The position numbers and the translations under genes were made by a program. DNA of 64,000 nucleotides. It comes from Nodosilinea sp. WJT8-NPBG4. GTDB lineage: Bacteria; Cyanobacteriota; Cyanobacteriia; Phormidesmidales; Phormidesmidaceae. Below, one piece after another: positions 26,664 to 34,973 of the stretch. Under the pieces are notes generated by a model. That model searched no databases. It saw only the letters and a list, made by a program, of their open reading frames with translations, and was not told where the DNA came from. Position 1 is the first letter of the stretch. Every line of letters begins with the position of its first letter. Location: positions 186,001-250,000 of the forward strand of contig JAHHHQ010000028.1 of NCBI GenBank assembly GCA_019359285.1, given 5' to 3'.

Positions 26664-28184
26664 ATGGGTTTTACCAACGAACTGGGCTTACTGATTCGCG
26701 CCCGCTATCCAATTATCTACATCGCCACCGCCGAGGAAGAGCGGGCCGAGACCGACATTGCGGCCTGCGCCACCCAGCAGGGCAACCGCGCCCTCTACAC
26801 TTGGGATTTTGTCGAGGGCTACCAGGGCAACCTCAACGACGCGGGCTTTGGCAAGCGCAACCCCCTACAAGCGTTAGAACTAGTGGAAAAGCTGCCCGCT
26901 ACGGCTCCAGCCATCTTCGTGCTGCGCGACTTTCACCGTTTTTTAGACGATGTGGCGATCTCTCGCAAGCTGCGCAACCTGGCTCGCCGGCTGAAGGCTC
27001 AACCCAAGACCCTGATCATTCTCTCAGCCCAGCTCACCATTCCCGACGAGCTGAGCGAGACCGTGACGGTGCTAGAGTTTACTCTGCCCGATGCTGCCGC
27101 CATTCGGCACGAGGTGCAGCAGCTTTTGGGCTCGACCGGCACTAACCTACCGACGGCCACATTGGAGGAGGTAGTGCGCACCTGCCAGGGGCTGTCGCTG
27201 GAGCGCATTCGGCGGGTGCTGTCGCGGGCGATCGCCGCCCACGGGGCCTTTGACCCCAACGACCTCGACTTGATTCTCGACGAAAAGCGCCAGAGCATTC
27301 GCCAGACCCAAATTCTTGACTACTACCCCGCCAGGGAGCAGATCTCTGACATCGGTGGCCTCGACAACCTCAAAGACTGGCTGCTAAAGCGGGGGACTGC
27401 CTTCTCCGAAAAAGCGCGCCAGTACGGCCTGCCCCATCCGCGCGGGCTGCTGCTGCTAGGCATTCAGGGTACGGGCAAGTCGCTGACTGCCAAGGCGATC
27501 GCCCACCACTGGCACCTGCCCCTGCTGCGCCTCGACGTAGGCCGGCTGTTTGGCGGCCTGGTGGGCGAGTCAGAGGCCCGCACCCGCCAAATGATTCAGC
27601 TGGCAGAAGCCCTTGCCCCCTGCGTGCTGTGGATTGACGAAATCGACAAAGCCTTTGCGGGCATGGATGGCCGGGGCGACTCGGGCACCGCCAGCCGGGT
27701 CTTTGGCACCTTTATCACCTGGATGGCGGAGAAAACCTCTCCCGTGTTTGTGGTGGCCACCGCTAACAACATCCAGGCCTTGCCACCGGAGATGCTGCGT
27801 CGGGGGCGCTTCGACGAAATTTTCTTTGTGGGACTACCCAGCCAGAGCGATCGCCAGGCCATTTTTGAGGTTCACCTCTCGCGCCTGCGGCCTCACACCC
27901 TCAAGACCTTTGACACCGCTCGGCTGGCCTACGAAACTCCCGACTTTTCGGGGGCTGAGATCGAGCAGGCGATTGTCGAGGCGATGCACCTGGGCTTTAG
28001 CCAAAACCGCGACTTTACCACCGACGACATTCTCACCGCCGCCAGCGAAATGGTGCCTCTGGCGCGCACTGCCCAGGAGCAAATTGAGGCGCTGCAAGCC
28101 TGGGCGGCTTCGGGCAAAGCTCGCATGGCCTCCCGCGGCGGCATCGACTCGCGGTTTCGCCCAACTCTCCCCAGTAGCGATTAG
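26664..28184 (+). CDS. ycf46: Ycf46-type AAA ATPase
   Basis: 506 residues. The N-terminal 230 or so residues match the Ycf46 type ([33 protein letters not shown]). A single AAA module follows: Walker [16 protein letters not shown] (about 270), Walker [13 protein letters not shown] (about 320), sensor VVATANN and the Arg finger region [13 protein letters not shown]. In cyanobacteria Ycf46 has been linked to the regulation of photosynthesis and carbon uptake; that role is from the literature, not visible here. It starts 108 nt after DUF177. Confidence 0.88.
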   Translation: MGFTNELGLLIRARYPIIYIATAEEERAETDIAACATQQGNRALYTWDFVEGYQGNLNDAGFGKRNPLQALELVEKLPATAPAIFVLRDFHRFLDDVAISRKLRNLARRLKAQPKTLIILSAQLTIPDELSETVTVLEFTLPDAAAIRHEVQQLLGSTGTNLPTATLEEVVRTCQGLSLERIRRVLSRAIAAHGAFDPNDLDLILDEKRQSIRQTQILDYYPAREQISDIGGLDNLKDWLLKRGTAFSEKARQYGLPHPRGLLLLGIQGTGKSLTAKAIAHHWHLPLLRLDVGRLFGGLVGESEARTRQMIQLAEALAPCVLWIDEIDKAFAGMDGRGDSGTASRVFGTFITWMAEKTSPVFVVATANNIQALPPEMLRRGRFDEIFFVGLPSQSDRQAIFEVHLSRLRPHTLKTFDTARLAYETPDFSGAEIEQAIVEAMHLGFSQNRDFTTDDILTAASEMVPLARTAQEQIEALQAWAASGKARMASRGGIDSRFRPTLPSSD

Positions 28185-28258
28185 CTTCCCGATGCCGATT
28201 GCCAAGAGGTGCTGTACCATTAGCAACCTGTAGACCCTACCCTCGGCCCGCTGCCTCC

Positions 28259-28720
28259 ATGAAAGGATTCTTCATTGGCCTATCAAAATTAATTCTGGGC
28301 ATGGCGATCGCCCTTATTCTGCTGTCGATGGCGGGGGTGGCCACTGCCCGCTACTTCATGGGTCGCCTGTCGGTACTGCCGCCCAAACCACTGTATGGCG
28401 ATGAAATGCCGACCGCAGCCCCAGAAGCAGCCCCAGAAGCCCCTGCCGAGCCAGTGGTCGAAGCCCCACCAGCCCCAGCGGAGCCACCGGCAGAGCCCGC
28501 CCTCGAACCTGGTACCTACAACGCCACGGTGGTGCAGCCCATTGGCTTGGTTATGCGTGAAGGTCCCGGTGTCGAGTTTCCCCAGGTGGGGGGCGTGGAT
28601 GTCAACGAAGCGGTGGTGGTGCTCGAAGAACCCGCCAACCAGTCGTGGGTCAAGGTACGAGTGGTGTCTAACGGCCAGGAAGGCTGGGTCAAGGCAGGCA
28701 ATACCCGCCGCGTCGAATAA
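28259..28720 (+). CDS. membrane-anchored SH3-domain protein
   Basis: 153 residues. A single N-terminal helix (LILGMAIALILLSMAGVATA) anchors it. A Pro/Ala/Glu-rich spacer (about 48-85, repeats like APEAAPEAPAEP) leads to a bacterial SH3 (SH3_3) domain: VVQPIGLVMREGPGVEFPQVGGVDVNEAVVVLEEP and a C-terminal SWVKVRVVSNGQEGWVKAGN. Such domains often bind peptidoglycan. ATG at 28259 is chosen because the upstream part of the longer frame (from 28199) is not conserved-looking. It follows ycf46 after 74 nt. Confidence 0.82.
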   Translation: MKGFFIGLSKLILGMAIALILLSMAGVATARYFMGRLSVLPPKPLYGDEMPTAAPEAAPEAPAEPVVEAPPAPAEPPAEPALEPGTYNATVVQPIGLVMREGPGVEFPQVGGVDVNEAVVVLEEPANQSWVKVRVVSNGQEGWVKAGNTRRVE

Positions 28721-28793
28721 CTCCAACCTCTCACTTGAGGCTAGTTTTGCCGTCAGGATTGCTCCTTCTATAGACAGAATGTTAACTAATCTA

Positions 28794-28812
28794 ACCAAGC
28801 CTTAAGCTTGGT
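28794..28812 (+). terminator. small hairpin after the SH3 gene
   Basis: ACCAAGC and GCTTGGT are separated by CTTAA, 73 nt past the SH3 stop. The stem is 7 bp without a T-run, so it is a weak terminator candidate. Confidence 0.35.
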
Positions 28813-28951
28813 ATCAGTTCCCCAATGCGGTTTCGTTTGGCCCTGGCCAGGGTGATAGCGTGAGGTCTGAACAGCCCTAGGGTTGGGGTAAGTAGTTTCC
28901 ATACACAACTGCTGTCCCACTCTTTTGCGGCACACCCCACTTTAAGAACCC

Positions 28952-29116
28952 ATGCATAACCTACAAAAAGACTGGATTGGCTCCGTTGCGATCGCGGCTC
29001 TAGGGGCTGGCGTGATTACGACCTTTGCGGTTGCCCAGGGGCAAAACCCACTGGAGGGCCTGGCAATCACCATATTTGCAGCCGTTTCGGCAGTAGCGAT
29101 CGACCATTTTTTGTAG
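28952..29116 (+). CDS. 54-residue small membrane protein
   Basis: Short protein starting MHNLQKDWIGSVAIAALGAG. Two hydrophobic stretches (SVAIAALGAGVITTFAVA and LAITIFAAVSAVAI) are joined by a short polar turn QGQNPLEG. I do not recognise the family; the two-helix hairpin layout and tidy stop just before a strong hairpin support a real gene. The start context lacks a strong ribosome binding site (AAGAACCC), so the evidence is the composition and the hairpin downstream. Confidence 0.55.
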   Translation: MHNLQKDWIGSVAIAALGAGVITTFAVAQGQNPLEGLAITIFAAVSAVAIDHFL

Positions 29117-29152
29117 GCCCAGCCCAAACCCCATCTCTATTCTGAATCAGTA

Positions 29153-29191
29153 CCCCCGACGGTTAGCAGAGCGACTGCTGACTGTCGGGGG
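29153..29191. terminator. 17-bp hairpin after the small membrane gene
   Basis: CCCCCGACGGTTAGCAG at 29153-29169 pairs with 29175-29191 with one mismatch over a 5-nt loop. It lies between convergent genes and is followed by TTGTTG, a weak U-tract. Probable bidirectional terminator. Confidence 0.65.
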
Positions 29192-29260
29192 TTGTTGCTA
29201 GGCGGTACCACAGACGTGAACTCCTCTAGCCCTTGGGTTTTAAGAGCTTGCCACCTGCCG

Positions 29261-29911
29261 CTAGTTCAAACCCTGCCGAATCAGCCACAGCAGGGCCAGA
29301 TGGCCAGGATAGAAGGCATAGAACCATCGTGCCTTAGCCCCCCGCTCCCCATTGGCTAACCAGAAGATCAGGGGGACTGCGATCACCGGCAGTTGAAACG
29401 GCCCCTCTAGCCAGGCCCAAAACAGATGAAAACCAACCCAAGCCAACCCCCACAGCACCGTGGGGCGGTAGTAGCGGGTGAGAGCAATTAGCCCAATGCC
29501 GTAGCTGCTGTAACCCATAGTTAGCAGTTCACTCAGACCCGCCCCCCCAATCCAGATGGGCAGCTGAAATCGGGGAAACCCCCGCACTAACCGCAAACAA
29601 ATTAGCCCCAAAAGCAGCTCAAACAAAATATTGGGCCGGGCCGTGTCAAAGGTGACTTGGTAAATGGGCTGAGACACCACGCCTAGCACCGCCAACCGCA
29701 AACCATAGCGCCCCACATGCTTAGTGTGAGCCTCGCCCTGCACTAGCAGCCAGACAAACAGCGGAAAGCTGATCCGCCCAATTATCCTGAACCCGATCGC
29801 CTCGGGGAAAAACACCACGCCGATGTGATCCACCAGCATGGTCACAGCCGCCAAAACTTTGATCTGGTAGCTAGTTAATCCCTTAGGGAAAGCACCGGGT
29901 CTTGACTGCAA
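29261..29911 (-). CDS. TraX family membrane protein
   Basis: 216 residues with about six hydrophobic segments. The family pattern is clear: LTSYQIKVLAAVTMLVDHIGVVFFPE, FRIIGRISFPLFVWLLVQGEAHTKHVGRYGLRL, and late WLANGERG and WFYAFYPGHL. The name comes from the F-plasmid pilin acetylase TraX; chromosomal members are integral membrane acyltransferase-like proteins of unknown target. It is not part of a conjugation cluster here. Confidence 0.85.
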   Translation of the reverse strand: MQSRPGAFPKGLTSYQIKVLAAVTMLVDHIGVVFFPEAIGFRIIGRISFPLFVWLLVQGEAHTKHVGRYGLRLAVLGVVSQPIYQVTFDTARPNILFELLLGLICLRLVRGFPRFQLPIWIGGAGLSELLTMGYSSYGIGLIALTRYYRPTVLWGLAWVGFHLFWAWLEGPFQLPVIAVPLIFWLANGERGAKARWFYAFYPGHLALLWLIRQGLN

Positions 29912-30020
29912 TAGCTGAAACCTGTTTGGACTAGTGATCTATATCTTTGGTCTAACACAGGGTGAAGAGACCGTTTGCTCCGAACAGCGGTAGATTTGAG
30001 GCAGTCTCCTAAGCGACCCT

Positions 30021-30692
30021 ATGCCGATCATTCTGCCGCTGTTTGCCAAAGCCTTTCTGACCCTATTTGTGGTGATTGACCCGGTGGGGCTAGCGCCCTT
30101 ATATCTAGCGCTGGTGAGCGATCGCACTGAAGCCGAGCAAACCCAGATTGCCACACGGGCAGTGGCAGTATCAGCCGGTATTCTTCTAGCCTTTGGGCTC
30201 ACCGGGGCCTACGTGCTGCACAACCTAGGCATTAGCCTGCAAGCCTTTCAAATTGCGGCAGGGTTTTTGCTGTTTAAGATCGCCCTCGACATGATCTTTG
30301 TGCACCAGGAGCGCGAGACCGAAGCCGAAGCGCAGGAAGCGGGCACTAAGCAGGATGTTAGCGTGTTCCCCTTGGCAATTCCGCTGATTGCCGGACCGGG
30401 CAGCTTGGCCAGCATATTGGTGCTGTCGCGGGAGTCAACTAACTATTACCTGGGCCTGAGCGTGGTACTGGCGGCAGCGGGGGTGGTCTTGCTGCTGTGC
30501 TATCTGTTTTTGCTGCTGTCGCGGCCGTTGGCTAAAGTGCTAGGCCAAATTGGCATTAACGTGGTTACCCGAGTGCTGGGGGTGCTGCTGGCAGCCTTGG
30601 CCGTGCAGTACATGCTCGATGGTTTGCTCAGCCTGCTCCAGCTGCCTCCAGCCCAAGCCTTTGGCATCGACACTCCAACCCCTGATTCCTAA
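30021..30692 (+). CDS. MarC family membrane protein
   Basis: 223 residues with six hydrophobic segments. MarC/NAAT features: FLTLFVVIDPVGLAPLYLALV at the start, LGISLQAFQIAAGFLLFKIALDMIF, and PLAIPLIAGPGSLASILVLS in the middle. The family is annotated as a neutral amino acid transporter or exporter; the real substrate is uncertain. Divergent from TraX, it starts 109 nt away. Confidence 0.87.
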   Translation: MPIILPLFAKAFLTLFVVIDPVGLAPLYLALVSDRTEAEQTQIATRAVAVSAGILLAFGLTGAYVLHNLGISLQAFQIAAGFLLFKIALDMIFVHQERETEAEAQEAGTKQDVSVFPLAIPLIAGPGSLASILVLSRESTNYYLGLSVVLAAAGVVLLLCYLFLLLSRPLAKVLGQIGINVVTRVLGVLLAALAVQYMLDGLLSLLQLPPAQAFGIDTPTPDS

Positions 30693-30807
30693 GCGCTAGT
30701 GCCACGCTTAAGTTCACCCTCCCAAGGCCAAAAACAGACAGCTCTGTAGGGTAAACGGCGATCGCTCTGCCCAATTGAGGGAAACCACAAGAATTTAGTG
30801 TAAGCGC

Positions 30808-30834
30808 AAAAAAAGACGCCCCGAAGGGCGTCTT
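30808..30834 (-). terminator. rho-independent terminator of the SLH gene
   Basis: Read on the minus strand: AAGACGCCC, loop TTCG, GGGCGTCTT, then a run of seven T. Perfect 9-bp stem with a UUCG tetraloop and U-tract, located 40 nt after the SLH protein stop. Confidence 0.9.
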
Positions 30835-30873
30835 GTAACACTCGGAAGGACAAAAAATGCAGATTAACCCAGA

Positions 30874-32016
30874 CTAGCGATTGCCGGGGGTGCGACCACC
30901 CTCATCATTGCTGCCGCCGTGGGGACGGGAGTTGCCAGGGTCGCAACCCTCTGCACCATTGCCAATGCCCTGGTTGCAGTTCTGTCTGCTGTCATCATCA
31001 TCGTCGTTGTCATCATCGTCGTCATCATCACCGTCGTCACCATCCGTTCCGCCGGTTTCGGTAGTGGTGTCAGTGGTGGTTTCGGTAGTGGTTTCGGTGG
31101 TGGTGGTGATGGTTTCAGTCAGGTTGGAAAAGTTGCTGTTGTTGACGATGTAAGCCGACTCGATGGTTTCGACTTTGCCCATGTAGGCCAGGGCCTGATA
31201 GACAAAGCTACAGGCTTCAGAGCGAGAAACCACCCCAAACAGGTTTAGCTCGGTAATGGTGGGATAGTTCACCAAAATGCCGCGCTCGACCAGGGCCGCG
31301 ATGATGACGCGATACTCGCTGGGGATTTCACTGGCGTCGCTGAAGATGCTCAATAGGCTATCGACTGATTGCCCAGAGGTCACTTGGGTAATATTCAACC
31401 CTCGAGCCAGCATCACCAGCATGTCGAGGCGGGTCATGGTGCCGTTGGTGTCAAACATCCCATTGGAGACCTCTAAAAAGCCCATGGAGTAGGCTTTTTG
31501 GATAGCGCTGTAGGCCCAGTAGCTGCGGTTGACGTTGCGCAGGGTGACGGTTTGACGCGAAGCAGGCATATCAAAGGCCTGGGCAATCATCGCCGCGTAC
31601 TGGGCTTTGGTGAGATTGTTGCTCGGCAGAAAATTTCCGCTGGGGAATCCGCTGACGACTTTAATAGCGGAGAGGCGATAGACAAAAGCGCTCGCCCAGT
31701 AATTGGTGGAAATATCGCTAAAGCTGACCTGGTTGACGTTGGTGGTCGTGGTCGTGGTCGTGGTGCGACGCTGCTGGTAGATGACTTCGCCCGATTCTAC
31801 GTCGTCGTCATCGTCATCATCATCATCGTCGTCATCTTTGGTGTGGGCCGCATCGAGGGCCTGGTCGAGCAGAGCTTCGTCTTTGAGCCAGTTAAAATTT
31901 TGAATGGGGCCTTCAGCGGCTAGGGCGATCGCCGCCCCACTGCCGATGGTCAATGTAGCTAAAATCGCCGAAAGCGGTGCTAACCGCAGTAGCTTAGCCC
32001 AGTTAGTTTGAGTCAT
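30874..32016 (-). CDS. SLH-domain exported protein with poly-Asp and poly-Thr tracts
   Basis: 380 residues. The signal peptide (LAPLSAILATLTIGSGAAIALAAEG) is followed by a run of about 12 Asp (61-73) and a Thr run (about 84-92). SLH modules start at about 97 (VSFSDISTNYWASAFVYRLSAIKVVSGFPSGNFLPSNNLTKAQYAAMIAQAF) and span to about 290, with further SLH-like repeats. A Thr/Glu-rich linker leads to a second Asp-rich stretch and the tail CNQGIGNGAEGCDPGN. SLH domains bind the cell wall. The acidic runs may bind Ca2+. Followed by a strong terminator, so monocistronic. Confidence 0.83.
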   Translation of the reverse strand: MTQTNWAKLLRLAPLSAILATLTIGSGAAIALAAEGPIQNFNWLKDEALLDQALDAAHTKDDDDDDDDDDDDVESGEVIYQQRRTTTTTTTTNVNQVSFSDISTNYWASAFVYRLSAIKVVSGFPSGNFLPSNNLTKAQYAAMIAQAFDMPASRQTVTLRNVNRSYWAYSAIQKAYSMGFLEVSNGMFDTNGTMTRLDMLVMLARGLNITQVTSGQSVDSLLSIFSDASEIPSEYRVIIAALVERGILVNYPTITELNLFGVVSRSEACSFVYQALAYMGKVETIESAYIVNNSNFSNLTETITTTTETTTETTTDTTTETGGTDGDDGDDDDDDDNDDDDDSRQNCNQGIGNGAEGCDPGNSRPHGGSNDEGGRTPGNR

Positions 32017-32528
32017 TCTCGTTCATTCCCCGTAGAGTCTTTGAAGTGTAATGTTGATGAGGTAGATAGACACTTCCGTAGTGCGGCCTGAATTTAGCCG
32101 ACTTCCGCAGTCTGCCCATCTCATCGGTCGAAATTCACAATGCTCCTCATTGCTGAACTCCCATGACGCGCCCGAAACCCTGATGTTGCAGGGCCAGAGG
32201 TACTTTATGGAAATCCTATGCAGCCTTCACAATTCTTTGATAAATAGCGAAATTTTGCCTCTATCCGAGACTTTTCCGCTACTTGATTGAGAATGCTCCT
32301 GTCAACTGAGTTTTCCCTTGATTTATGGCTAAGGAACAGTGTTTAAGAGATTCTCCCTACTGTTCCCTGGCATGGCCATGCGCCCAAGTGCCGCTGCAGC
32401 GTTGTCCCCCGGCCGTGCATCTTCTAAAGGTGCGCAGACTCAACGTGGGCATGGCTTAGATGGACAGCCGTTTCAGTCTAAAAAAGGCCGCAAATTTCAG
32501 TATTGGCGCAGCCTGCGGTGATTTAGGT
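32017..32528. other. 512-nt intergenic region
   Basis: Lies between the SLH gene promoter and the end of the cnaT-like gene. Two short ORFs (32081-32290 and 32339-32521) show no recognisable features. No RNA gene, strong hairpin or repeat was seen. Confidence 0.5.
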
Positions 32529-33611
32529 TTAACTGTGGCTGAAGGTGAGAGTCTGGGTCAGGTCAGCGGATTGCTGACGGAATTCCTCTAGTTTGGCCAG
32601 CGCTTTGCCAGTAGTCAGTAGCGTTTGGGCCTCGGCCAAGCCATCTGCGAGGGAGTCAGCGACGCCGCCCTGCCACAGGTAAAACCCGGCATTCCACAGG
32701 GCGGTCTTGGCGAGTTCTGAGTCATTGCCCGCAAGAACGTCTAGCAGGCGATCGCCCATCGTTAGCTCATCACCCAGTTCCACATCGTCGCCCTCAAGGC
32801 CGTAATCGCGAGGGTGCAGCAGCAGGCGGTCGGTCTGCCCCGGATGGTTTACCCCAACGATCGCCGTTCTTCCTCGGGCCAGATCACAGCTGCCCTCTAG
32901 CCCCTTAACCGTAATCCAATCGGTCTGGCCCCGCAGGGCAAAAGTTCCTTTAGCAAACTCCTCGGTGGGCGGGTGGACAAACCCCATTACTAAAGTGTGG
33001 GGGCCAGCGTAGGGCGACCACAGCAGCTCTACCGTGGCAAAGGGGGGGCGTTTGCCGATTTGCTCGCGGTAGGGCACCAGCCCCTGGGCCAACGGAAAGT
33101 GCTGAGGCAGGTAGACAAAACCCAGGCCTGTGCGGTTGAGCAGGGTGTGGGCCTGATCCAAGCTGTGGGGGCGTAGGTCAACTCCCAGTTGTTGCCACAG
33201 TTCAATCAGTGGAATGCCTTCTTTGGTGGGCATGCGATCGCCCCCGTGCATCACCACCGGCACTCCGGCTGCTGCCAACACCAGGGCGGTGATGGGGGTG
33301 ACGGGGGCAGTGCGCGATCGCCCGTCGTAGGGGCAGCTCAGCACTAGAGCATGACGTCTATAGGCGCTGTCGGGGGCGATCGCGGGTAGGGTCGGCCCTA
33401 GCGCAGCGTAGGCATCCAGAGTACCCGCCAGCTCATCGACGGTGGGGCGCTTGATGCGGTGGGCTATCATAAACGCGCCGATCTGAGCCGGGGTAGCCGT
33501 CTGGGTCAGCATCATGCGGGTGGCGGCGGCGGCTTCGGCGCGGGTCAGCGCCCTAGAGGTGTGGCTACCGCTGCCAACTTGCTTGAGCAAATCCCGAAAC
33601 TCATGGCTCAT
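32529..33611 (-). CDS. cnaT: CnaT-like anthranilate phosphoribosyltransferase family protein
   Basis: 360 residues related to TrpD: an N-terminal helical domain (ALTRAEAAAATRMMLTQTATPAQIGAFMIAHRIKRPTVDELAG) and a catalytic-type domain with VPVVMHGGDRMPTKEGIPLIELWQQLG and VGFVHPPTEE. Some residues of true TrpD (GNGGR motif) are replaced by GGDRMPTKEG, so the substrate differs. In Anabaena the cnaT gene, of this glycosyltransferase group and close to ntcB, is needed for expression of the nir operon. Here it lies 44 nt downstream of ntcB on the same strand, which supports the name. The reaction is unknown. Confidence 0.78.
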   Translation of the reverse strand: MSHEFRDLLKQVGSGSHTSRALTRAEAAAATRMMLTQTATPAQIGAFMIAHRIKRPTVDELAGTLDAYAALGPTLPAIAPDSAYRRHALVLSCPYDGRSRTAPVTPITALVLAAAGVPVVMHGGDRMPTKEGIPLIELWQQLGVDLRPHSLDQAHTLLNRTGLGFVYLPQHFPLAQGLVPYREQIGKRPPFATVELLWSPYAGPHTLVMGFVHPPTEEFAKGTFALRGQTDWITVKGLEGSCDLARGRTAIVGVNHPGQTDRLLLHPRDYGLEGDDVELGDELTMGDRLLDVLAGNDSELAKTALWNAGFYLWQGGVADSLADGLAEAQTLLTTGKALAKLEEFRQQSADLTQTLTFSHS

Positions 33612-33655
33612 AGAGACTGCTAACCCTGGGAAAAAGGGGTTCGTAAAGGATGATT

Positions 33656-34582
33656 CTAACTGTAAGACACCGCTGCGGGTCTGGGACGGGTGGGGGTAGC
33701 TAGGCTCTGCACCAGATCGTGAAACCGCTGAATGGGGGGAATCACCAGGCGATCGCGAGTGGTCACCAACACCACCGAGCGGGTCAGCACCGGCGCTTCA
33801 GTAGGGCGCACCGCTAGGGTGGGGTCATCATGACAGTCGCCCAGGGCCGACTGGGGCAGCAGCGCGACAAAGTTACCCTGGCGAATCACTCCTCGAAAGG
33901 CATCAAGGGTGTTGAGTTCCATCGCTGGGTTAAACACCTCGCCCCGGTCTTGAAACTGTTGCTGCACCAACCGCGCCATGCCGTAGCCGTCTTTGAAAAT
34001 AATCTGCGGAAACCGGGCTAGCATCTCCCAGGAGATCGCGGGCTGACGGGCCAGGGCGTGGTTGCCCGCCATCAGCACCTCAATCGACTCTTCAAAAAGA
34101 GGGGTAACCACCATTTCGGGCTGGGTGGTGAGGCGGGGGTTATCCATCACAATAGCCAGATCAACTAGGCCGTCGCGCAGCACCTTGAGGGAGCGATCGC
34201 TGCCCAAGGCCGTCACCCGCAGCTGCACCTGGGGATATTCTGAGCAAAACTGTTGGAGAACTGGCGGCAGCACCGTAGCACACACCGACTGAATCGCCGC
34301 CACGCAGAGCTCGGGCTGCTTGCCGGCCATCAGGTCGGCAATATCTTTAGAAACCTGCATCCAGTCTTGGTAGATGCGCCGGGCCTTGGGCAGCAAGCGC
34401 TCTCCGGCCACCGTGAGTTTGGCCTGGGCCCCCCGGTGAAACAACGGCGCGTCCAGCTCGGCCTCCAGGGCCTGGACCTGGCGACTGACAGTGGACTGCG
34501 TCACCGCGCACTGTTGCGCCGCCGCCTGAAAGCTGCCGGTTTCAGCCACCGATAAAAACGCTTGGAGCTGCTCTATGCGCAT
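33656..34582 (-). CDS. ntcB: LysR-type regulator, NtcB
   Basis: 308 residues. N-terminal winged helix-turn-helix MRIEQLQAFLSVAETGSFQAAAQQCAVTQSTVSRQVQALE, then an LysR effector domain (about 90-295). NtcB activates nitrate assimilation genes in response to nitrite. The identification rests on the strong NtcB-like N-terminus and on the neighbours: cnaT 44 nt downstream and nirA, narB nearby. CmpR, NdhR and RbcR are other cyanobacterial LysR proteins, but their context is carbon genes. The start is fixed by the HTH; no clear ribosome binding site is seen. A terminator-like hairpin lies 30 nt upstream. Confidence 0.82.
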   Translation of the reverse strand: MRIEQLQAFLSVAETGSFQAAAQQCAVTQSTVSRQVQALEAELDAPLFHRGAQAKLTVAGERLLPKARRIYQDWMQVSKDIADLMAGKQPELCVAAIQSVCATVLPPVLQQFCSEYPQVQLRVTALGSDRSLKVLRDGLVDLAIVMDNPRLTTQPEMVVTPLFEESIEVLMAGNHALARQPAISWEMLARFPQIIFKDGYGMARLVQQQFQDRGEVFNPAMELNTLDAFRGVIRQGNFVALLPQSALGDCHDDPTLAVRPTEAPVLTRSVVLVTTRDRLVIPPIQRFHDLVQSLATPTRPRPAAVSYS

Positions 34583-34611
34583 TTTTGACAGGTATCCACA
34601 CCGCTGCTAGC

Positions 34612-34641
34612 AAAACGGCCTAACGGGGTTTCGTTAGGCCG
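34612..34641 (-). terminator. intrinsic terminator or attenuator just before ntcB
   Basis: On the minus strand CGGCCTAACG, loop AAACCC, CGTTAGGCCG, then TTTT. Perfect 10-bp stem followed by a short U-tract. It ends 30 nt before the ntcB ATG, leaving almost no room for a separate promoter downstream. Confidence 0.7.
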
Positions 34642-34854
34642 CCCTTGTCTTGATTAGCAGATCGCCCTCCCCCACTTGGTATCAAAAGTAGCGATACCTG
34701 GTTTGGGCGGCTGGGGTTTTCGGCGAAAAGCTGCGAGCCGCAAGCCTGGCCAGTTTACTCTAGCCCTTGCCTGATGGACGCTTCATCCTTAAGTCTTGCC
34801 CAGCGACGGGCCAGTATTTGACCAAGTTTAGATATGACTCAGCTTTAACAGCCT

Positions 34855-34918
34855 AAGGGTTTAGGGTTTAAGGTGCAGGGCAGGTTGTGAACCTTAAACC
34901 CTAAACCTTGAACCCCCA
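34855..34918. repeat. AACCCT-type repeat, inverted pair
   Basis: TTAGGGTTTAAGG and the inverse CCTTAAACCCTAAACC flank a short spacer. The pair can fold into a hairpin and resembles the tract at 4160-4226. Confidence 0.5.
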
Positions 34919-34973
34919 CTAACCTGTGACCTTTGGCTTGGTAGCCTGCTAGAAGTAGAAACGATTAAACCGA

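Larger units (their letters stand above)
34583..34973. other. 391-nt gap upstream of ntcB
   Basis: Holds the hairpin at 34612-34641, a small repeat GGTATC...GATACC at 34679-34699, and the AACCCT-rich tract at 34855-34918. No gene seen. Confidence 0.5.

Noticed and set aside
29261..29911. TraX as a sign of a conjugative element
   Set aside because: No other transfer genes, integrase or origin of transfer are nearby; chromosomal TraX-family proteins are common.
32081..32521. Two short plus-strand ORFs (32081-32290, 32339-32521) in a gap
   Set aside because: No family features and weak starts; they lie in an ordinary intergenic region.
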